Of a stretch of DNA of 5,048 nucleotides, positions 1 to 5,048 are shown in pieces (positions within the stretch are counted from its first letter, which is position 1; each line of letters starts with the position of its first letter). The stretch spans positions 1-5,048 of the forward strand of contig MTLR01000053.1 of NCBI GenBank assembly GCA_002010925.1, in the 5' to 3' direction. A model generated the notes under the pieces. That model did no database searches. It was not told the origin of the DNA and saw nothing but the letters and a program-made list of their open reading frames with translations. The stretch comes from Candidatus Bathyarchaeota archaeon JdFR-04 (GTDB taxonomy: Archaea > Thermoproteota > Bathyarchaeia > Bathyarchaeales > UBA233). Position numbers and translations under genes: made by a program.

Positions 1-1453
1 TAGTTTGAGTCTCATCAAGGCTTATAGTTTTTGTTTCTGATTTTAACCATGACATAAAAGCGTACTGGCCCACATAAGAAACATTTAACCTGTAATACCC
101 CTTGGGAACTTGAATGAACTCGACAACACCATTTTTGTCAGTAGTTCCCACTTGCGTAAATTTAGGCCCTGCTAAAACCACCTTAGCTTCTGCGATACCA
201 TTGTTTCCTACGTCTAAAACCTCCACCCTTAAGTCATAAACTGACGTGAAAATATCGAAGGCTAGAAGATTTTCATCTACAAATACAGATGTTTCATTTA
301 CTAGAACACCATGCCAGAACACAGAGAAATCATAGGTTCCACCAGCGATCTGAATAAGTTCAAATTGGCCAAGGCTATCAGTTAACTCGACAACTTTAGT
401 TCCGCTTGGAGATTGTACAAAGACCTCAGCATTAGATAAAGGCCTGTTGGCTGAGTCCATAACCCTGCCAGTAACATAATAGACAGCGCATTGAATGGTA
501 TAGTGAAGGTTACCATCAACAAATACAGAGCTTGTCGAGCTTACAGGATTGCCCCTCCATATAACGGTGAAATTATAGTAGCCACCTATAATCTGGGACA
601 ACTTAACGCGTCCAACATCATCAGCTATATAAACGGTCTTAGCTCCCGTGGGAAACTGCGCAATAACCTCCGCGCCTGATAAAGCTTTTTCAAGAGAATC
701 TATCACGCTAACCGTGAGATGATAAACCGGACACTCAATAACTATTGGAGTGTTAGCATCTATATATTTACTCACCTTAAGTATAGGGGTTTGTTGCCAG
801 ATAACCGTGAACCCGTAAGTGCCATTCGAAATTCTTGAAAGTGTAACATTACCATTTAGATCTGTGAAAACCGCGAGGTTAGATGTGCCGTTCGGCGCTT
901 CAATCACAATGAGAGCGTTTGTAAGCGGCTTTTTAAGCGAATCCACCAATGATACAACAACGGTATAAACTTGGCAACGAATGGTGAGGATCCCATTAAA
1001 ATCAAGTGTTACCTGTGTTTTGTTCACAATAGTGCCTTGCCAGTACACGCTGAAGTTGTAAATACCATACGGTGTTAGCAAAAGGGATATTCTACCGTCT
1101 ATATCCGTATACAGGGGGAGAAGGGTAACTGTTCCATTTGGAAACGTGATAAACACCTCAGCGTTTTCTAATGGGTAACCAATACTATCGACGACCTCAA
1201 CTTCTACGTCATATACGAGGCAAACAATGGTTAGGTTAACAGGTGACGTCACCTCATAGTTAATTGTGGTATTCACTAAAGTGCCTTGCCAATACGCGGT
1301 GACGTTATATGTCCCGGAAGCAAGGCGCACTGAGAAATTGCCATAGTTGTCAGTTATTCCCTCCGCTACGAGTACTTCATAATTCGTCACTCTAACGATA
1401 GCTCCTGCAAGCGGTCTTGAGAGAGTATCTATAGTTGTGAAGTTGACTTGGTA
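1..1453 (-). repeat. Six tandem ~81-residue carboxypeptidase-regulatory/Cna-B-like repeats within the surface protein
   Basis: Units, read on the minus strand, begin with a Tyr codon at 1453, 1213, 967, 724, 481 and 238 (residues 349, 429, 511, 592, 673, 754), giving lengths of 80, 82, 81, 81 and 81 residues; the sixth is cut by the window edge after 79. The shared pattern is Y-x-V-x-V-x-D-S, then P-L-x-N/G-A-x-V, then T-D-x-x-G, then G-x-Y-x-F-x-V-x-W-x-G-x-x-V-N-x-T. This matches the seven-stranded prealbumin-like fold of carboxypeptidase-regulatory and Cna-B domains, usually stalk or spacer modules in surface proteins. Units 1-4 each end with Cys three residues before the next unit's Tyr (Cys426, 508, 589, 670); unit 5 has Thr751 there. 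Unit 6 is the most divergent: it lacks the Trp and the D-S-x-x-x-P-L motif. At DNA level the repeats are diverged, but units 1 and 2 still share an identical 12-base stretch (1280-1291 and 1031-1042), so they may be the youngest pair. Confidence 0.88.
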
Positions 1454-2497
1454 GCTAACTCCAATACTAAAGCTGTAATAGCCATGTTCAATGTAAGGAT
1501 CAAAAACGCCGTAAACAAGAGAGTGATAATATCCGTTATTATCCACAACCGAAACCTTAACAGTGTACATGCCCGACAAAACAGTTTCAGGATAAGTCCA
1601 GTTCGCCTCGTAAAGGTGCGAATAGCTAAATATCCATGTTCCATCAGAGATTCTGGTCATATTCACATTTTTTAGCACAGGGCTTCCAGAAGGGTCAAAA
1701 ATAGTTATGTTAACCAAGTATATGTCGTATCCGCCGAACGGGTCAGTTATATTAGCTCGAACAATCACCTTTCTCTCGCTTTCGTTCCAATACTTTTCAA
1801 ATATATTTCGTTCAGTGCCATTTACATCATAGGTTCTGATGAGGGAGGGTTTTGCATAATCTAAAGAAGGAAATATAACCTTGCTCGGGAAGGTTGGTGA
1901 GTCATACCACAACTCACACGCTATATCTGCACCAGGGTTAATTGTGATTTCAACTACAACCGTTGTATTTGCACTGAAGGTGTGGGTAAGAGGCTCAGGG
2001 GTGGATAGATTATAACAGAGAATCTGCGGAGACAGATATCCCGAATACCCGACAGGACCACCAGTAACCACAGGGCTAATTACACCGGAGTCCCACGTAA
2101 CATTACCCCCAGAGGTTACCTCAAAAAATCGAATATCCCACTCAGTAGGCTTCAATGCTGAACCATTGACCCAAACGAAGACTTGCCAAGTTCCACTAAA
2201 TGTAACCGGCCCAGCCAGATGAGGATACATATAAAAATCTACAACCAATTTCGGTGACCCAACAGCTTTATAAATCGAATTATTGTAGGATTGGAAAAAC
2301 TGAGTAGTGTTCATAACAAAATGTTGGTCTCTACCTCCTAAATACACTGGAATTTCAAACCAGTGGAAGTAAAATTGCATCGGCTTAGCTTCAGGACTCC
2401 CTGCAGCCTTTACAAGCAGAGAATTCTGTTCAAGTGAAAACCCGGAGAAAAACGCTACAGCACATACCACTATTAGCACGAAAGATAGCCGTTTCAA
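1..2497 (-). CDS. Secreted or surface repeat protein with carboxypeptidase-regulatory-like domains (3' end outside window)
   Basis: The frame is open for 832 codons from a TTG at 2497 to the window edge, so the C-terminus is missing. A TAA lies two codons upstream of the TTG. Starting there gives a clean signal peptide, MKRLSFVLIVV followed by a hydrophobic run to about residue 21; the later GTG starts (codons 7 and 10) would lose Lys2 and Arg3. Order of parts: signal peptide 1-21; an unrecognised beta-rich module about 40-235 with Cys161 and Cys194; an Ig-like domain about 240-333; six tandem repeats of about 81 residues from Tyr349 to the edge. I counted about 26 N-X-S/T sequons along the chain, typical of archaeal surface glycoproteins. 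No catalytic motif is visible. The likely role is structural or adhesive: a stalk or a cell-surface binding protein. Function is inferred from architecture only. A membrane or wall anchor, if present, lies beyond base 1. The shorter reading frames inside this span are shadows. Confidence 0.9.
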   Translation of the reverse strand, partial: MKRLSFVLIVVCAVAFFSGFSLEQNSLLVKAAGSPEAKPMQFYFHWFEIPVYLGGRDQHFVMNTTQFFQSYNNSIYKAVGSPKLVVDFYMYPHLAGPVTFSGTWQVFVWVNGSALKPTEWDIRFFEVTSGGNVTWDSGVISPVVTGGPVGYSGYLSPQILCYNLSTPEPLTHTFSANTTVVVEITINPGADIACELWYDSPTFPSKVIFPSLDYAKPSLIRTYDVNGTERNIFEKYWNESERKVIVRANITDPFGGYDIYLVNITIFDPSGSPVLKNVNMTRISDGTWIFSYSHLYEANWTYPETVLSGMYTVKVSVVDNNGYYHSLVYGVFDPYIEHGYYSFSIGVSYQVNFTTIDTLSRPLAGAIVRVTNYEVLVAEGITDNYGNFSVRLASGTYNVTAYWQGTLVNTTINYEVTSPVNLTIVCLVYDVEVEVVDSIGYPLENAEVFITFPNGTVTLLPLYTDIDGRISLLLTPYGIYNFSVYWQGTIVNKTQVTLDFNGILTIRCQVYTVVVSLVDSLKKPLTNALIVIEAPNGTSNLAVFTDLNGNVTLSRISNGTYGFTVIWQQTPILKVSKYIDANTPIVIECPVYHLTVSVIDSLEKALSGAEVIAQFPTGAKTVYIADDVGRVKLSQIIGGYYNFTVIWRGNPVSSTSSVFVDGNLHYTIQCAVYYVTGRVMDSANRPLSNAEVFVQSPSGTKVVELTDSLGQFELIQIAGGTYDFSVFWHGVLVNETSVFVDENLLAFDIFTSVYDLRVEVLDVGNNGIAEAKVVLAGPKFTQVGTTDKNGVVEFIQVPKGYYRLNVSYVGQYAFMSWLKSETKTISLDETQT
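1500..1780 (-). other. Ig-like domain of the surface protein (residues about 240-333)
   Basis: This segment begins near ERKVIVRANITDPFGGYD and ends near VKVSVVDNNGYYHSLVYG. Alternating hydrophobic residues, a D-P-F-G-G turn, an F-D-P-S-G-S-P strand-turn and a final G-x-Y-x-V-x-V-x-V-x-D-x-x-G-Y strand are typical of the Ig-like or Big-type domains often found in archaeal surface proteins ahead of repeat arrays. It holds sequons at NIT (twice), NMT and NWT. The family is assigned from pattern only, and the boundaries are approximate. Confidence 0.6.
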
Positions 2498-2528
2498 TCT
2501 TTAGCCCCAAACGACAATTTCCGGGTTG

Positions 2529-2585
2529 TCATAAAAGATTTGTTATTTCACAATCCATATTTTTCCTCTTAATTGCCTCCTCCAT
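2529..2585 (-). CDS. Possible 18-codon leader ORF upstream of the surface-protein gene
   Basis: On the minus strand an ATG at 2585 opens an 18-codon frame (MEEAIKRKNMDCEITNLL) ending in TGA, 31 bases before the TTG start of the surface-protein gene and in a different frame. An internal ATG at 2558 has GAGG six bases upstream, a better-placed ribosome site than anything before the TTG. It could be a leader peptide that couples translation to the weakly initiated downstream gene. An ORF this short arises easily by chance, so it is offered only as a candidate. Confidence 0.15.
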   Translation of the reverse strand: MEEAIKRKNMDCEITNLL

Positions 2586-2606
2586 TACACTTAAAATTAA
2601 ATATTT

Positions 2607-2614
2607 TATTTATA
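2607..2614 (-). promoter_or_regulatory. Candidate TATA box for the surface-protein gene
   Basis: On the minus strand the sequence reads TATAAATA inside a longer A/T tract, a good match to the archaeal TATA consensus. Transcription would be expected about 25 bases downstream, near 2585, leaving a 5' untranslated region of roughly 88 bases that includes the small leader ORF. A weaker alternative, TTTTATG near 2531-2536, would give a nearly leaderless transcript. Confidence 0.45.
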
Positions 2615-2659
2615 TGTCATAACTCAAGCGGTTAATCGAATTGGATCATCTGGACTTGC

Positions 2660-2667
2660 TATAAAAT
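2660..2667 (+). promoter_or_regulatory. Candidate distal TATA box for the subtilase gene
   Basis: The plus strand reads TATAAAAT, the closest TATA match ahead of the protease gene. Transcription would start near 2690 and leave a 5' untranslated region of about 90 bases. It competes with a weaker but better-spaced element at 2725-2732. Confidence 0.4.
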
Positions 2668-2724
2668 TATGAGGTCAATAACTTAACCTACCCCTGTTTG
2701 GGAATAGAAGATAATTCCATAAAC

Positions 2725-2732
2725 TTAAATTA
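2725..2732 (+). promoter_or_regulatory. Candidate proximal TATA box for the subtilase gene
   Basis: TTAAATTA sits about 55 bases before the ATG. It would place the transcription start near 2752-2757, giving a short 5' leader of about 30 bases that still contains the Shine-Dalgarno site at 2770-2774. The spacing is good but the match to consensus is weaker than the distal box. Confidence 0.35.
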
Positions 2733-2769
2733 GCTATGCTCTCATCAAATATTACCTGTATAAAACATA

Positions 2770-2774
2770 GGGAG
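2770..2774 (+). promoter_or_regulatory. Ribosome binding site of the subtilase gene
   Basis: GGGAG ends eight bases before the ATG at 2783. It supports that ATG as the start and agrees with the signal-like N-terminus that follows. Confidence 0.6.
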
Positions 2775-2782
2775 AGTAGTGC

Positions 2783-5048
2783 ATGGAAGTTTTCGGTATA
2801 TTACGATTTAATAGAACTCTAGGCAAATATGGATTTGCTATCCCGTTACTACTGGTCGGACTGTTAATACTTGGCTCTTCAATGTTTATACCAGCGACCT
2901 CAACTGGTAAGTTTTTACCACCCATTACAAAGGTTTCCCCTGCACTATTCGATTATATATCTATTTCAGGGCACGAACCAGTCAATGTGATAATCGAAAC
3001 CTATACAGATAACTATGAAACTGTTATCTCCCAAATCGTTGAAGCTGGAGGCGAGGTTACCTATCAGTATAAATATGTAAACGGCCTCGCCGCAAAGATT
3101 CCCGCAGACAAGATTCTCACCATAGCGTCTAACACCGATGTTAAACAAATCTACTTAGACCAACCAAGATATCCATCCGCATACATCTGGTCAGGTAACG
3201 AGTTAGATCAGGTAATCGCTGACGAAGAAGCCATAGAGGTTCCATCAGACGATACGCTTACAATAACACTAACCGAGGAACAGATAGAACAAACATTTTC
3301 CTTATTTGAAACCCAGACCTACTGGAACCCTGTGGCCATGGATGCCGTAGGCGTTTGGGCGACAGGAGATTTCGGCCAAAACAGCCTCGCCGTAGTCATC
3401 GACACAGGAATCTACGCTGAGCACTTCATGATCGTTGGCTCTGTAATAGGCGGCATCGACATGAGCCCTGACGTAGGCACAGAATACGAGGGATGGAGCA
3501 GACCAGACAACCATTGGCATGGAACCCACGTTGCCGGAATTTTAGCAGGACACGGCGCAATACTTGTACATGCAAGCCACCCAATCTACACTGCTATCTC
3601 ACAATATGCAGAGCCTCCACCGGAAGCCTCAAGCCTAGGATATCCAGGCTACCACATAATACCCCTACTTGGAATGGCCCCCCTCGCAAAGCTTTACGCC
3701 GTAAAGGTCTTTCCACACACTGGAGCAGGAGTTACCGAATCCCGGATAATCGCTGCAATTGAATACTCAATAAGCCTTAAACTCGAAATGGGCTACGACG
3801 TGGACATAATAAGCATGAGCTTGGGAGGTCCATCGCTCTTTGACGGAAGAGACCTAGAAGATCAAACTGTGGATTATGCAACCTCTGTTGGAATAACTGT
3901 TGTAGCGGCAGCTGGCAACGATGGTCCGGCACGCATGACTATCGCTAGTCCGGGAACAGCTGAGACAGCCATAACCGTAGCGGCTGCTGCTCATCCAGTA
4001 AACACTAGGATATTCTGGGACTTTTACTATGGATTGCCAGGTATTGGACGCCAACTTTTCACGAGTGATACCCCGCAGATCCACGCTTTCAGTAGCCGTG
4101 GGCCAACCTCTGATGGGCGAGGAAAGCCGGATATGGCAGCTACTGGAGTCTTTGTGCTCTCAGCTTACCACAGGGCAGATTGGCCTCAAGGCCTTGCATT
4201 TGCCTCTGGAACCTCAATGGCTACTCCAGCTGTATCAGGCGCAGTTGCCTTATTAGATACTTATGCAGAAATTGCTGGGCTTGGAGCTTCTCCTGAGGAC
4301 TACAAACAAGCGTTAAAGACCGGGGCTGTTTGGCTTGAAGGCTACAACAACTACGGCCAAGGCGCAGGATATCTAAACGCTTACAATGCGTTGAACTCTC
4401 TATTAGAAGACCCATCTCTTGGAGATGTTGCGCCGCCCTTACCAAGCGAATATGGACTTATGGACATAACAAATATTCCGATCATAGGCGAAGGAGAATT
4501 TACCGATACAATCACAGATTTGCCACCGGGACACAAAAAGGACTACATTTTCGAAGTAACCGATGAAACCAACCTCATAAAGCTCGAAATTAGCAGGGTA
4601 CGTCTCAACGTTAGAGACCCATATGACGGAAACTCATTCGAAATCTACATCCACACCGCGAAAAGAACCCACTACAGCTACTGGGTCGACACGGCTAACG
4701 TCTGGGGAGACGCAGTGTTCATAATAACCGATGAAGGCTACTCCTATGACGGCCTTGTTACCGGCGTATGGTCCGACTGGCAATACTACCGTTATACTAT
4801 TGAATCTGGATATGTCAAAATCACCGTTGAAAACGACTGGACAAGTTCGGGACCAATATCAGGTGAGATAAAGATTACAGTAACCTCAGCACCATTGCCC
4901 ACCCCTGACTTCACAGATTCCGGAACAATCGAACATGACGAGTGGATAGATTACGGCCTATACGAGTTACCGCCAGGCACAACAACAGTCACGGTTGAGT
5001 TAGACTGGGAGAACGACTGGACTAAATACCCAACAAGCGACCTAGACC
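2783..5048 (+). CDS. Secreted subtilisin-family (S8) serine protease precursor with PPC-like C-terminal domains (3' end outside window)
   Basis: The frame is open for 755 codons from ATG 2783 and continues past the window. Order of parts: hydrophobic export segment about 18-38 behind a basic N-terminus (Arg8, Arg11, Lys15), either a signal peptide or a membrane anchor; I9-like propeptide about 67-126, which in this family chaperones and inhibits the enzyme until cleaved; catalytic domain about 175-543. The triad is complete: Asp207 in AVVIDTG, His246 in HGTHVAG, Ser478 in SGTSMATPAVSG, with oxyanion Asn379 in AAAGNDGP. FSSRGP (436-441) and GMAPLAKLYAVKVF (from 297) are family hallmarks. Two insertions beyond a minimal subtilisin lie at about 257-296 and 404-432. 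After residue 569 come a PPC-like beta-sandwich domain and the start of a second from about 709. The mature part has no Cys. It should cleave peptide bonds outside the membrane; its substrate is unknown. It begins 285 bases from a divergent surface-protein gene. Confidence 0.95.
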   Translation, partial: MEVFGILRFNRTLGKYGFAIPLLLVGLLILGSSMFIPATSTGKFLPPITKVSPALFDYISISGHEPVNVIIETYTDNYETVISQIVEAGGEVTYQYKYVNGLAAKIPADKILTIASNTDVKQIYLDQPRYPSAYIWSGNELDQVIADEEAIEVPSDDTLTITLTEEQIEQTFSLFETQTYWNPVAMDAVGVWATGDFGQNSLAVVIDTGIYAEHFMIVGSVIGGIDMSPDVGTEYEGWSRPDNHWHGTHVAGILAGHGAILVHASHPIYTAISQYAEPPPEASSLGYPGYHIIPLLGMAPLAKLYAVKVFPHTGAGVTESRIIAAIEYSISLKLEMGYDVDIISMSLGGPSLFDGRDLEDQTVDYATSVGITVVAAAGNDGPARMTIASPGTAETAITVAAAAHPVNTRIFWDFYYGLPGIGRQLFTSDTPQIHAFSSRGPTSDGRGKPDMAATGVFVLSAYHRADWPQGLAFASGTSMATPAVSGAVALLDTYAEIAGLGASPEDYKQALKTGAVWLEGYNNYGQGAGYLNAYNALNSLLEDPSLGDVAPPLPSEYGLMDITNIPIIGEGEFTDTITDLPPGHKKDYIFEVTDETNLIKLEISRVRLNVRDPYDGNSFEIYIHTAKRTHYSYWVDTANVWGDAVFIITDEGYSYDGLVTGVWSDWQYYRYTIESGYVKITVENDWTSSGPISGEIKITVTSAPLPTPDFTDSGTIEHDEWIDYGLYELPPGTTTVTVELDWENDWTKYPTSDLD
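4487..5048 (+). other. PPC-like C-terminal beta-sandwich domains of the subtilase (second one truncated)
   Basis: Residues 569-704 carry GEFTDTITDLPPG, a hydrophobic beta core and a terminal KITVTSAP strand. A Pro-rich linker (LPTPD) leads to a second domain from about 709 with TIEHDEWIDYGLYELPPG and a TVTVELDWENDW strand. The motif E-N-D-W-T appears in both parts (residues 683-687 and 743-747), pointing to internal duplication. PPC-type domains in secreted proteases act in stability, calcium binding, or attachment to cell surface or substrate; which applies here cannot be told. The second domain is cut by the window edge. Confidence 0.6.

Larger units (their letters stand above)
2498..2782. 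promoter_or_regulatory. Divergent AT-rich intergenic promoter region between the two exported-protein genes
   Basis: These 285 bases separate the minus-strand TTG start from the plus-strand ATG start and must hold the 5' control signals of both genes unless a larger transcript is used. The stretch is richer in A and T than both coding regions. Candidate TATA boxes for each direction and one Shine-Dalgarno site are listed separately. A possible short leader ORF lies on the minus strand. Two imperfect operator-like inverted repeats (2513-2530 and 2701-2718) are present but no stronger than chance. No tRNA-like or riboswitch-like fold was recognised. Confidence 0.7.

Noticed and set aside
1..1453. 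CRISPR-like periodic array, because of the regular ~243-base spacing
   Set aside because: The period is a multiple of three, the units are diverged in DNA but conserved in protein, and the reading frame is open throughout, so this is a protein repeat.
1448..1675. Open frame on the plus strand opposite the surface-protein gene
   Set aside because: It lies wholly within the long minus-strand coding region, which has a signal peptide and repeat structure; the plus-strand frame shows no domain or ribosome site.
2462..2464. Cys12 of the surface protein as a lipoprotein attachment site
   Set aside because: The residues before it are I-V-V, not the small residue a lipobox needs at the position just before Cys, and it lies in the middle of the hydrophobic core of the signal peptide.
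2513..2530. Inverted repeat GACAA-N8-TTGTC just upstream of the minus-strand TTG start
   Set aside because: Only five base pairs per arm; one or two such repeats are expected by chance in a region of this length, and no second copy of the same half-site was found.
2630..2688. GGTTAA and TTAACC arms flanking the distal TATA candidate
   Set aside because: Six-base arms about 47 bases apart with no supporting structure; probably chance in A/T-rich DNA.
2701..2718. Inverted repeat GGAAT-N8-ATTCC next to the proximal TATA candidate of the protease gene
   Set aside because: It has the same geometry as the 2513-2530 repeat but a different half-site, and short arms. Location is suggestive of an operator but evidence is not above chance.
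2759..2766. TATAAAAC as a TATA box for the protease gene
   Set aside because: It lies only about 17 bases before the ATG, so transcription would start inside the coding region and lose the well-placed ribosome site and export signal.
3302..3529. Minus-strand open frame opposite the subtilase catalytic domain
   Set aside because: It overlaps the catalytic Asp and His coding region of the protease and has no recognisable features of its own; it is a shadow.

Overview
This window looks archaeal. It holds two large exported proteins transcribed away from each other, and both coding regions run off the window edges. The archaeal call rests on TATA-like boxes at plausible distances from the starts, frequent ATA and AGA/AGG codons, very dense N-X-S/T sequons in one protein, and a subtilase with a propeptide plus C-terminal beta-sandwich domains. 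Many uncultured archaea, such as Bathyarchaeia-type lineages, and Thermococcales carry this kind of protease. The lineage below domain level is a guess.

Positions 2497 to 1 (minus strand) encode a secreted or surface protein of at least 832 residues. It has a signal peptide, an N-terminal module I do not recognise, one Ig-like domain and a tandem array of six repeats of about 81 residues. The repeats look like the prealbumin-like fold of carboxypeptidase-regulatory and Cna-B domains. About 26 N-glycosylation sequons are spread along it. The C-terminus lies beyond base 1, so the membrane or wall anchor cannot be seen.

Positions 2498-2782 are a 285-base AT-rich divergent intergenic region. It carries candidate TATA boxes for both genes, a usable Shine-Dalgarno site for the right-hand gene and a very short possible leader ORF ahead of the left-hand gene.

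Positions 2783 to 5048 (plus strand) encode at least 755 residues of a subtilisin-family (S8) serine protease. It has an N-terminal hydrophobic segment, an I9-like propeptide, an intact Asp-His-Ser triad with the oxyanion Asn, and the start of a run of PPC-like C-terminal domains.

Both proteins act outside the membrane. A protease facing a glycosylated stalk-like surface protein recalls the S-layer protein and protease pairs known in archaea, but a functional link here is inference from position alone. I see no RNA genes, CRISPR arrays, insertion sequences or transcription terminators.
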